Source of the DNA: DASXRC01 sp036506795
GTDB lineage: Bacteria > Actinomycetota > Actinomycetes > Mycobacteriales > Micromonosporaceae
Length of the DNA: 48,906 nucleotides
Direction: 5' to 3'
NCBI GenBank assembly: GCA_036506795.1
Contig: DASXRC010000111.1
Span: 1 to 48,906 of the forward strand
Shown here: piece by piece, positions 1 to 7,353 of the stretch
Position numbering within the stretch: the stretch's first letter is position 1
Layout: every line of letters begins with the position of its first letter
Position numbers and translations under genes: made by a program
The notes under the pieces: model-generated
What the model was told of the DNA's origin: nothing
The model's database searches: none
What the model saw: only the letters and a program-made list of their open reading frames with translations

Positions 1-134
1 CCGGCCTGGACGCGGTCGCCCACGAACTCAACGGACGCCCCCGCCAAACCCTGGGCTGGCGCAACCCCAGCCAAGCCCTCGCCGACTACCTGCTCGCCAC
101 CCCCACCGACCCGACCGTTGCACTCACCCCTTGA
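1..134 (+). CDS. IS30-family transposase, C-terminal fragment
   Basis: The only open frame entering from the left edge reads, from base 3, ELNGRPRQTLGWRNPSQAL and stops at TGA 132-134. The ELNxRPRxTLGWxxP stretch is the conserved end of the DDE domain of IS30-family transposases, which move short insertion sequences by copying the element into a circle. About 43 residues are visible; the catalytic acidic residues lie outside the window. The family call rests on this one motif, but the motif is distinctive. Whether the upstream part is intact cannot be seen. Confidence 0.8.
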   Translation, partial: GLDAVAHELNGRPRQTLGWRNPSQALADYLLATPTDPTVALTP

Positions 135-145
135 CTCCGCCCCCG
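1..145 (+). mobile_element. Right end of an IS30-like insertion sequence
   Basis: In actinobacterial IS30 elements the terminal inverted repeat often overlaps the end of the transposase gene. Here GTTGCACTCACCCCTTGACT (118-137) includes the stop codon and looks like such an end. The exact boundary is inferred, because the other end of the element is outside the window. Confidence 0.45.
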
Positions 146-158
146 GGTGTCGGGCGGA
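136..158 (+). terminator. Hairpin after the transposase gene
   Basis: TCCGCCC (136-142) pairs exactly with GGGCGGA (152-158) around a 9-nt loop, 2 nt after the transposase stop. No U-run follows. It may be a terminator or part of the element end. Confidence 0.4.
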
Positions 159-163
159 AACGT

Positions 164-175
164 CATGATCGGCGC
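164..175 (+). repeat. CATGATCGGCGC repeat half-unit, copy 1
   Basis: CATGATCGGCGC recurs exactly at 6617-6628 and shares CATGATCG with the arms of the hairpin repeats at 6544-6608 and 42461-42519. Purine-rich sequence follows both 12-mer copies. Confidence 0.45.
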
Positions 176-214
176 GGGAGGGGAGTGGTGCGTCGCGGAG
201 TGGGGTGGGGCGAG

Positions 215-270
215 TGCGCAGTCCTGCGCGTACTGTTGCGATCTCGGCGTCGAACGTGCAAGACTGCGCA
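215..270 (+). promoter_or_regulatory. Inverted-repeat operator over the SIS gene promoter
   Basis: The arms TGCGCAGTCCTGCGCG (215-230) and CGTGCAAGACTGCGCA (255-270) are inverted copies matching at 14 of 16 positions. A candidate promoter, -35 TTGCGA (236-241), 18-nt spacer, -10 AAGACT (260-265), sits between and inside the arms. A bound repressor would therefore cover the -10 box. Each arm is itself roughly dyad-symmetric (TGCGCA / TGCGCG). The regulator is not identified; sugar-responsive ROK, DeoR or LacI proteins are possibilities. Confidence 0.5.
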
Positions 271-313
271 CGAAATGCGCGGCGAGCGCGCACGACGGCG
301 GTGGGGAGGGCAC

Positions 314-1372
314 GTGACGACGCAGCGGGGCAGCGGGATGGCGGCGGACATCGCCGAACAACCGCAGATGTACGCGCGGTTGCTGGAGCCAGCGCGGACC
401 GCTCACATCGCCCGGGTGGCGGCCACGATCGCCGAGCGGCGACCGCACCACGTCGTGTTCACGGCGCGGGGCACGTCCGACCACGCGGCGCTGTACGGGG
501 CGTACCTGACCGAGATCCGGCTCGGCGTGCCGGCCGGGCTCGCGTCGCCGAGCGCGATCACGGTCTACGGCGCGCGGCCCGACCTGTCCCAGGCGCTCGT
601 GGTCGGGGTGAGCCAGAGCGGCGGCTCGCCCGACCTGTGCGAGGTGCTGCGGGTTGCCCGCGGGACTGGCGCGTTGACGCTGGCGGTCACCAACAATCCC
701 GGGTCGCCGCTCGCGGAGGCCGCCGAGCTGTCCATCGACGTCGACGCCGGGCACGAGCGGGCGGTCGCGGCGACGAAGACGTACACCGCCGAGCTGCTCG
801 CCCTGCTCCTGCTCGTCGAGGGGGTGCGCGCCGGCGGCGGGGGGTTGCCCGAATCCGAGCTTGCCGCCCTGGCCACCCTGCCCGAGCTCGCGGCCAAGGT
901 CCTGGAGGATCCGACCGCGGCGGAGCTCGCGCCGCGGTACCGGTTCGCCGCGCGGATGGTGACGACCGGGCGGGGGTACGCCTACCCGACCGCCCGCGAG
1001 GCGGCGCTCAAGCTGATGGAGACCTCGTACCTGGCCGCGCTCGCGTTCTCCGGTGCCGATCTGTTGCACGGGCCGCTCGCCATGGCCGATCAGGCCGTGC
1101 CGGTGCTGGCCGTCGTCGGGGCAGGCCCAGGCGGCGCGGCGATGCGCGACGTGCTCGCCCGGCTCGGTGAGCGGCGCGCCGACGTGGTCGCGATCGGCCC
1201 GGCCGACGTGCCGGCCGCCGCCGCCCGGATCGCGGTGCCCGAGGTCGACGAGCGGTACGCCCCGCTGCTCGACATCCTTCCGATGCAGCGGCTCGCGCTC
1301 GCGCTGGCCTTGGCGCGGGGCGAGGATCCGGACGCTCCCCGCGGCTTGCACAAGGTCACCGCCACGCTCTGA
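314..1372 (+). CDS. SIS-domain amino-sugar isomerase/deaminase-like protein
   Basis: A 352-residue protein with two tandem sugar-isomerase (SIS) domains, like the isomerase half of glucosamine-6-phosphate synthase GlmS without the glutaminase domain. Visible motifs are ARGTSDHAAL (residues 51-60, first phosphosugar loop), VGVSQSGGSPD (about 94-104) and GRGYAYPTAREAALKLME (second SIS domain). The C-terminal RGLHKVTATL resembles the GlmS tail that carries the catalytic lysine. Proteins of this type usually deaminate or isomerise amino-sugar 6-phosphates in the cytoplasm. The GTG at 314 was chosen because GGGAGGG lies just upstream; ATG 338 is the alternative. The substrate is not resolvable, and AgaS- or NagB-like roles are both possible. 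The gene stands alone behind an inverted-repeat operator. Confidence 0.8.
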   Translation: MTTQRGSGMAADIAEQPQMYARLLEPARTAHIARVAATIAERRPHHVVFTARGTSDHAALYGAYLTEIRLGVPAGLASPSAITVYGARPDLSQALVVGVSQSGGSPDLCEVLRVARGTGALTLAVTNNPGSPLAEAAELSIDVDAGHERAVAATKTYTAELLALLLLVEGVRAGGGGLPESELAALATLPELAAKVLEDPTAAELAPRYRFAARMVTTGRGYAYPTAREAALKLMETSYLAALAFSGADLLHGPLAMADQAVPVLAVVGAGPGGAAMRDVLARLGERRADVVAIGPADVPAAAARIAVPEVDERYAPLLDILPMQRLALALALARGEDPDAPRGLHKVTATL

Positions 1373-1395
1373 CCGCCATGATCAACGTGGCGTGA

Positions 1396-1401
1396 CAGGC
1401 T
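1396..1401 (+). promoter_or_regulatory. -10 box (CAGGCT), leaderless start of pdtaS
   Basis: CAGGCT is followed by 6 nt and then GTG 1408, with no Shine-Dalgarno sequence. This fits leaderless transcription. Confidence 0.45.
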
Positions 1402-1407
1402 AGCGGC

Positions 1408-2913
<1,506 letters not shown>

Positions 2914-2952
2914 AACGTGTCGGGTAACACACTCCCGAAATCTGGACCCTCG

Positions 2953-2982
2953 GTGACACATCGGCACGCCTCGTGAGAGGCT
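2953..2982 (+). promoter_or_regulatory. Promoter of the sulfur assimilation operon
   Basis: -35 GTGACA (2953-2958), 18-nt spacer, -10 GAGGCT (2977-2982). The -10 is 7 nt from the leader-peptide ATG, so the transcript would start at or next to that ATG. Confidence 0.5.
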
Positions 2983-2989
2983 GACGCCC

Positions 2990-3076
2990 ATGACATCCGC
3001 TGTCGAGCGCCGCTTCGTGGCTCGTCGCCACGTCGACTACGGTCGCGTTCGCAGCGCCATCTGTCCGGCTCGCTGA
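2990..3076 (+). CDS. Actinobacterial sulfur-operon leader peptide
   Basis: ATG 2990 opens a 28-codon frame with the core RRHVDYGRVRSAICPAR ending at TGA 3076. The pattern RRHVDLxRVxSAxC is that of short peptides annotated as 'putative leader peptide' upstream of sulfur uptake and reduction genes in many actinomycetes. Such peptides are thought to make operon expression depend on translation of the C-terminal cysteine codon (here Cys25, TGT). The peptide starts 7 nt after a -10 box, so it is probably translated from a leaderless mRNA. The sulfite reductase gene begins 126 nt after its stop. The frame is too short to judge by codon statistics; the call rests on the motif and location. Confidence 0.75.
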   Translation: MTSAVERRFVARRHVDYGRVRSAICPAR

Positions 3077-3098
3077 CGCCGCCCGATCCCAGTTCTCG

Positions 3099-3116
3099 GG
3101 CGCGCACCTCCGCGCC
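3099..3116 (+). promoter_or_regulatory. Candidate attenuator hairpin after the leader peptide
   Basis: GGCGCG (3099-3104) pairs with CGCGCC (3111-3116) around a 6-nt loop, 22 nt after the leader stop. A weaker pairing, CGCCC with GGGCG, lies near 3146-3164. Neither has a U-run. A role in coupling leader translation to downstream expression is inferred. Confidence 0.3.
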
Positions 3117-3202
3117 GGTTCTCTCTCGACGATGTCGTCTCGCCCGTGTGAGGCGGGCGGCCGGCGCGCACGCGCGTCCACCACCTGTAGGAGGACGCCG
3201 CG

Positions 3203-4918
3203 ATGGCGGTCACCACCGTAACCACCGCACCGCCCGCGCCATCGGCGACCGCGCCGGACCGCCCGGTCCGCCGTCCGCGCGGCGAGGGCCAGTGGGCGCT
3301 CGGCCATCGCGAGCCGCTCAACCCCAATGAGCGCACCAAGAGGGACGACGATCCGCTCAACGTCCGCGCGCGGATCGAGGACATCTATGCCGTACGCGGC
3401 TTCGCGAGCATCGACCCCGCCGACCTCCGCGGCCGGTTCCGCTGGTGGGGCCTGTACACGCAACGCAGGCCGGGCATCGACGGCGGTCGCACGGCGATCC
3501 TCGAGCCGCAGGAGCTGGACGACGAGTACTTCATGCTGCGTATCCGCGTCGACGGCGGCCAGCTCGACCTGGACCAGCTGCGGACGATCGCAGACGTCTC
3601 CCGGCGGTACGCCTGGGACAGCGCCGACATCACCGACCGGCAGAACGTCCAGTTGCACTGGATCCGGATCGAGGACGTGCCGGCGATCTGGCGCAAGCTC
3701 GGAGCGGTCGGGCTCCACACGACCGAGGCGTGCGGCGACTGCCCCCGGGTGCTGCTCGGCAGCCCGATGGCGGGGGTGGCCGCGGCCGAGGTCGTCGACG
3801 CGACGCCCGCGATCCGGGAGATCGTCCGCCGGTACATCGGCAGCCCTGAGTACTCCAATCTGCCGCGCAAGTTCAAGTCGTCGATCGCCTGGCTGCCCGA
3901 CGTGCCGTACGAGGCGAACGACGTCTCGTTCATCGGGGCCGTGCATCCGGAGCACGGGCCGGGGTTCGACCTGTGGGTCGGCGGTGGGCTGTCGACCAAC
4001 CCGATGCTCGCGAAGCGGCTCGGCGCGTGGGTGCCGCTGGACGAGGTGCCCGACGTGTGGGCCGGCGTCGTGGGCGTCTTCCGCGACTACGGCTATCGAC
4101 GGCTGCGCCACCGGGCCCGCCTGAAGTTCCTCGTGGCCGACTGGGGTGTGGCGAGGTTCCGGCAGGTGCTGGAGACCGAGTACCTGCACCGAGGCCTCGT
4201 TGACGGACCCGCCCCGGACCTGCCCGAGCGGCCGATCGACCACATCGGCGTGCACCGGCAGCGCGACGGGCTGGCGTACGTCGGGGCGGCACCGGTGGCG
4301 GGCCGGGTCTCGGGCTCGCAACTGGCCGCGATCGCCGACGTCGTCGAGGCGCACGGCAGCGGACGGGTGCGGCTCACGCCGTACCAAAAGCTCGTGGTCC
4401 TGGACGTCGAGCCGCAGCGGACCGCGGCGCTGGTGTCCGCGCTGCGCCGCATCGGGCTCGACGCCACGCCCTCCGCGTGGCGGCGCGGCACGATGGCCTG
4501 CACCGGCATCGAGTTCTGCAAGCTGGCGATCGTCGAGACCAAGGCACGCGCGGCCGACCTCGTCGCCCGGCTGGAGGAGCGGCTGGCCGAGTTCGACGCC
4601 GACATCTCGATTCACCTCAACGGCTGCCCGAACGCGTGCGCGCGCACGCAGATCGCCGACATCGGCCTGAAGGGCCAGCTCGTGGTCGGACCCGACGGCA
4701 CCCAGGTGGAGGGCTTCCAGGTGCACCTCGGCGGCGGACTCGGCCTGGCCGAGGGCCAGACCGCCGGCTTCGGCCGCAAGCTGCGCGGCCTGAAGACGAC
4801 GTCGGACCAGCTGCCGGACTACGTCGAGCGGCTCGCCCGCCGGTACCTCGCCGGCCGCACTGACGGCGAGCCGTTCGCATCGTGGGTGATGCGGGTGGAT
4901 GAGGAGGAACTTCGGTGA
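3203..4918 (+). CDS. sirA: Ferredoxin-dependent sulfite (nitrite) reductase
   Basis: A 571-residue assimilatory reductase that would take sulfite to sulfide with six electrons from ferredoxin. It contains the siroheme-[4Fe-4S] ligands in ACTGIEFCKLAIVETK (near 431-446) and NGCPNACARTQIADIG (near 473-488). The Tyr of LYTQRRPG and the Cys of EACGDCPRV match the Tyr-Cys pair that is cross-linked in Mycobacterium tuberculosis NirA/SirA; this pairing is from family knowledge. The start has an AGGAGG about 10 nt upstream. It is the first large gene of an operon with cysH and a sirohydrochlorin chelatase, so sulfite is the likelier substrate than nitrite. The stop overlaps the next gene (GTGA). Homologues are also annotated nirA. 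Confidence 0.9.
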   Translation: MAVTTVTTAPPAPSATAPDRPVRRPRGEGQWALGHREPLNPNERTKRDDDPLNVRARIEDIYAVRGFASIDPADLRGRFRWWGLYTQRRPGIDGGRTAILEPQELDDEYFMLRIRVDGGQLDLDQLRTIADVSRRYAWDSADITDRQNVQLHWIRIEDVPAIWRKLGAVGLHTTEACGDCPRVLLGSPMAGVAAAEVVDATPAIREIVRRYIGSPEYSNLPRKFKSSIAWLPDVPYEANDVSFIGAVHPEHGPGFDLWVGGGLSTNPMLAKRLGAWVPLDEVPDVWAGVVGVFRDYGYRRLRHRARLKFLVADWGVARFRQVLETEYLHRGLVDGPAPDLPERPIDHIGVHRQRDGLAYVGAAPVAGRVSGSQLAAIADVVEAHGSGRVRLTPYQKLVVLDVEPQRTAALVSALRRIGLDATPSAWRRGTMACTGIEFCKLAIVETKARAADLVARLEERLAEFDADISIHLNGCPNACARTQIADIGLKGQLVVGPDGTQVEGFQVHLGGGLGLAEGQTAGFGRKLRGLKTTSDQLPDYVERLARRYLAGRTDGEPFASWVMRVDEEELR

Positions 4919-5073
4919 GCGCGGATACGAGGGCGGCGCCCATGTACTGCCCGTACTGCGGCGAGGAGGACCTGCGCCCCAATGAACGCGCGCACGGCGC
5001 GTGGGAGTGCCGTTCGTGCACCCGGGTCTTCTCCGTCACGTTCCTCGGCCTGCTCTCCAAGGGGGACTCCTGA
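4915..5073 (+). CDS. Small zinc-ribbon-like protein in the sulfur operon
   Basis: GTG 4915 overlaps the reductase stop and opens a 52-codon frame that ends in TGATG, overlapping the cysH start. The sequence has CPYCGEEDLRP and, 20 residues on, CRSCTRVF, two CxxC pairs that could hold one zinc. Similar 50-residue proteins sit between the sulfite reductase and cysH genes in other actinomycetes. Their function is unknown to me. Overlaps on both sides imply translational coupling and roughly equal expression. A chaperone, ferredoxin-docking or regulatory role would be speculation. Confidence 0.8.
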   Translation: MSADTRAAPMYCPYCGEEDLRPNERAHGAWECRSCTRVFSVTFLGLLSKGDS

Positions 5074-5795
5074 TGACCACGAACCTGGTGTCGCTCAGCG
5101 CGGGGCCGGTCGACGAGCTGCGCTCGCTGGCCGAAGAGGCCGGTCGATCGCTCGAGGGTGCGCCGGCCGAGGAGATCGTGCGGTGGGCCGCGGACACGTT
5201 CGGGCCCCGGTTCTGCGTGACCAGCTCGTTCGCGGACGCGGTGCTCGTGCATGTGGTCTCGCGGGTGGTGCCCGGTGTGGATGTCGTCTTCCTCGACACG
5301 GGGCTGCACTTCGACGAGACGCTGCGGGTGCGCGAGCAGGTCGCCGCGACGATGCCGGTCAACGTCCGGTCGATCCGGCCGCGGCTCACCGTGGGCCGAC
5401 AGGACGCGCTGTACGGCCCGCGGCTGTTCGCCCGCGATCCGGACGCGTGCTGCGCCCTGCGCAAGGTGGAGCCACTCGAGCGGGCGCTCGCCGACTACGA
5501 CGCGTGGGCCGCCGGGCTCCGCCGCGACGAGTCGCCGACCCGGGCCAACACCCCGGTCGTCCACTTCGAGGCCGGCCGCCGCAAGGTGAAGGTGAATCCG
5601 CTCGCGACGTGGACCCAGGCCGACGTCGACGCGTACATCGCCCGGTACGACGTGCCGGTCAACGCGCTCATCACGCAGGGGTACGCCTCGGTGGGCTGCT
5701 GGCCGTGCACGCGGCGAACGAGGGCGGGGGAGGACCCCCGGGCGGGGCGCTGGCCGATGTTCGACAAGACCGAGTGCGGGCTGCACACGGGATGA
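5073..5795 (+). CDS. cysH: Adenylyl-sulfate (APS/PAPS) reductase CysH
   Basis: A 240-residue PAPS-reductase-family enzyme that reduces activated sulfate to sulfite in the cytoplasm. It has the P-loop-like TSSFADAVL near 50, a CCALRKVEPL pair near 126, SVGCWPCTRR near 208 and the terminal ECGLH (about 233-237). The extra cysteine pairs (CC and CxxC) ligate a [4Fe-4S] cluster and mark the APS-using type rather than the cluster-free PAPS enzyme of E. coli. ATG 5073 overlaps the previous stop, and its own stop overlaps the next ATG. The ATP sulfurylase genes cysD/cysN, which make its substrate, are not in this window. Confidence 0.92.
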   Translation: MTTNLVSLSAGPVDELRSLAEEAGRSLEGAPAEEIVRWAADTFGPRFCVTSSFADAVLVHVVSRVVPGVDVVFLDTGLHFDETLRVREQVAATMPVNVRSIRPRLTVGRQDALYGPRLFARDPDACCALRKVEPLERALADYDAWAAGLRRDESPTRANTPVVHFEAGRRKVKVNPLATWTQADVDAYIARYDVPVNALITQGYASVGCWPCTRRTRAGEDPRAGRWPMFDKTECGLHTG

Positions 5796-6574
5796 GGTCT
5801 CTCCTGTTGGTGGCGCACGGCAGCCGGGATCCCCGAGCGGCCGCGGCCACCCGCGCGCTCGCGTCCGCGGTCAGTGCCGCCCGGCCGGGCGTGCACGTGC
5901 GGGTGGCGTTCCTCGAACACGCGCTGCCGCGCCCGGCCCAGGTGCTCGCCGCCCTCCAGGGCGAGGGCCGGCCGGGCGCCGTCGTCGTCCCGCTCCTCAT
6001 GACCGCCGCGTACCACGGGCGGGTCGACATCCCCGCGGTGCTCGCGGCCGCGCGGCGGGACGGGCTGCGGATGCCCGTGGTGGTTGCCGACGTGCTCGGG
6101 CCGGTGAACGGCGAGGTCCACCCGTCGCTCGTGGCTGGTCTGGGTCGACGGCTGTCCGAGATGGACGCCGCCGGGCCGGGCTTCGACGCAATCGTGCTGG
6201 CCGCGGCCGGCACCAGGGACCCAGCGGCGCGAGAGACCGTCGCGTACGCGGGCGCCGCACTGGGCGGGCGGCTCGGTGTGCCGGTCGAGGCCGCGTACGC
6301 CTCGGCCGCGGCGCCGACGCCCGGCGAGGTGGTGGCCCGGATGCGGGCGGCGGGCGCCCGGCGGGTCGCGGTCGCCGCGTACTTCCTGGCGCCCGGAAGG
6401 CTCTATGAGGCGGGCGCCGACGGCGCCCGCGCCGCGGGCGCCGTCGGCGTGGCCGCGCCGCTGTGCGACGCGCCCGAGCTCGCCGACCTGGTTCTGGCCC
6501 GTGCCGACGCGGCAGCCCGCGCCGCATCGATCATGGCCCCTGCCGTCGATCATGGAGTTGTTGCCGTGAGTTGA
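5792..6574 (+). CDS. Sirohydrochlorin chelatase (CbiX-like)
   Basis: A 260-residue protein with two tandem CbiX/SirB-type halves. The first begins LLLVAHGSRDPRA, where His9 is the metal-coordinating residue; the second half starts near 130 (IVLAAAGTRDPAA) and has Ala in place of that His. It would insert iron into sirohydrochlorin to make siroheme for the reductase at 3203, which explains its place at the end of the operon. A cobalt-chelatase role cannot be excluded. The last ~15 residues (IMAPAVDHGVVAVS) and the stop codon are encoded by the palindromic repeat that begins at 6544. The natural C-terminus may therefore have been replaced by repeat sequence. Confidence 0.82.
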   Translation: MRSLLLVAHGSRDPRAAAATRALASAVSAARPGVHVRVAFLEHALPRPAQVLAALQGEGRPGAVVVPLLMTAAYHGRVDIPAVLAAARRDGLRMPVVVADVLGPVNGEVHPSLVAGLGRRLSEMDAAGPGFDAIVLAAAGTRDPAARETVAYAGAALGGRLGVPVEAAYASAAAPTPGEVVARMRAAGARRVAVAAYFLAPGRLYEAGADGARAAGAVGVAAPLCDAPELADLVLARADAAARAASIMAPAVDHGVVAVS

Positions 6575-6608
6575 TCGCGGAGGCACGACAACGAGCCCAT
6601 GATCGACG
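6544..6608. repeat. Imperfect hairpin repeat, CGATCATGG family, copy A
   Basis: Arm 6544-6568 and arm 6584-6608 pair at 21 of 25 positions, with the outer 12 bases exact (CGTCGATCATGG / CCATGATCGACG) and a 15-nt loop. The perfect copy at 42461-42519 has the same outer sequence and the same GTTG core. A further CGATCATGG at 6527-6535 precedes it. The left arm lies in the chelatase gene's 3' end. Confidence 0.75.
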
Positions 6609-6616
6609 TGGGAGTG

Positions 6617-6628
6617 CATGATCGGCGC
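6617..6628 (+). repeat. CATGATCGGCGC repeat half-unit, copy 2
   Basis: Exact match to 164-175, again followed by a GGGAG-rich stretch. It lies directly after hairpin copy A. Confidence 0.45.
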
Positions 6629-6660
6629 AGAGGGAGCGCCGCCCCGCCCGGCGGGCAGCA

Positions 6661-6689
6661 AAACGCCCCGGAGTGCGCCCCGGGGCGTA
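6661..6689 (-). terminator. Rho-independent terminator of whiB
   Basis: Read on the minus strand, ACGCCCCGG (6689-6681) and CCGGGGCGT (6672-6664) form a perfect 9-bp stem followed by TTTT, 22 nt after the whiB stop. Confidence 0.85.
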
Positions 6690-6710
6690 GCTGCTTTCGG
6701 TGTCGGTCGG

Positions 6711-6965
6711 TCAGGCGGAGTGAGCTCGAACCCGCAGGCCGCCACGGCGCTTGACGGCACGCCGCTCTTCCTCGCTCATCCCGCCCCAGACGCCGGCGTC
6801 CTGACCGGTCTCGAGGGCCCACCGGAGGCACTCATCGGTCGCGGAGCAGCGCCGGCAGACCGCCTTGGCCTGCTCGACCTGCAGGAGAGCCGGGCCGGAC
6901 GTCCCAATCGGGAAGAACAGCTCCGGGTCCTCGTCGCGGCAGGCAGCACGGTGGCGCCAGTCCAT
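6711..6965 (-). CDS. whiB1: WhiB1-type iron-sulfur transcription factor
   Basis: An 84-residue Wbl protein. Four cysteines (Cys9, Cys37, Cys40, Cys46) match the [4Fe-4S] ligand set, followed by the GVWGG turn and a basic tail (RRAVKRRGGLRVRA) that contacts DNA or sigma factor. In mycobacteria WhiB1 is essential, binds SigA and reacts with nitric oxide; the Streptomyces homologue is WblE. The start has GGAG about 11 nt upstream. A strong terminator follows. Two CRP-like sites lie 160-240 nt upstream, as expected for a CRP-controlled whiB1. The neighbouring DAG kinase gene is the usual partner in this neighbourhood. Confidence 0.93.
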   Translation of the reverse strand: MDWRHRAACRDEDPELFFPIGTSGPALLQVEQAKAVCRRCSATDECLRWALETGQDAGVWGGMSEEERRAVKRRGGLRVRAHSA

Positions 6966-7087
6966 GGCGGCAACACTCCTCGTGGATAGGTGGCAGTGGT
7001 GGATCTTCCCTATGTGCGTCCGCGAGAGCGGTTCATCGTCGGCGAAAGCGCCAGTCCGACCGCTGCCGCGTGAGCAGGCGATGTAGC

Positions 7088-7117
7088 CGTATGGAGAGCG
7101 CCAGGTCGCCCCGGCAA
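7088..7117 (-). promoter_or_regulatory. Candidate whiB promoter
   Basis: On the minus strand -35 TTGCCG (7117-7112), 18-nt spacer, -10 CATACG (7093-7088). A transcript starting near 7080 would have an approximately 115-nt leader, and the nearer CRP-like site would be centred near -56. Confidence 0.35.
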
Positions 7118-7128
7118 CTCATTTCGCT

Positions 7129-7144
7129 TGTGAATGCTTTCACG
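7129..7144. promoter_or_regulatory. CRP-like site 1 upstream of whiB
   Basis: TGTGAATGCTTTCACG matches the CRP consensus TGTGA-N6-TCACA at 9 of 10 defined positions. Confidence 0.65.
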
Positions 7145-7188
7145 AAGATTCGCGATGTCAAGGGGGGTGCTCGGAAAAAGTCCGGACG

Positions 7189-7204
7189 GGTGAGCAAGCT
7201 CACG
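7189..7204. promoter_or_regulatory. CRP-like site 2 upstream of whiB
   Basis: GGTGAGCAAGCTCACG has the exact GTGA-N6-TCAC core. Its centre is 60 bp from site 1. Confidence 0.55.
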
Positions 7205-7353
7205 ACCGAATTGTCCGAAACAGCCCTACGTGCCCGGCCCCCGGTATGCGACAGCCAGTAATCAACGTAATACTCTGCGTGACCTCTCGCCAGCATTCTG
7301 CGCATATGTCTTAAGTACGGGCCACCGTCGACCCGACGTCAGTCGTGCCTTCG

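Larger units (their letters stand above)
6966..7353. other. Gene-free region upstream of whiB
   Basis: 388 bases with noticeably lower GC than the surroundings and no convincing gene. They hold the candidate whiB promoter (7088-7117) and two CRP-like palindromes. The part from 7205 to 7353, next to the end of the DAG kinase gene, shows no clear hairpin or site. Confidence 0.6.

Noticed and set aside
3203..4918. Assigning the reductase to nitrate assimilation (nirA proper)
   Set aside because: Its neighbours are cysH and a sirohydrochlorin chelatase and a cysteine-type leader precedes it; no nitrate reductase or nitrate transporter gene is nearby.
7033..7305. A 90-codon minus-strand frame upstream of whiB
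   Set aside because: Codon use is unlike the neighbours, it overlaps the CRP-like sites and the candidate promoter, and no motif is recognisable.
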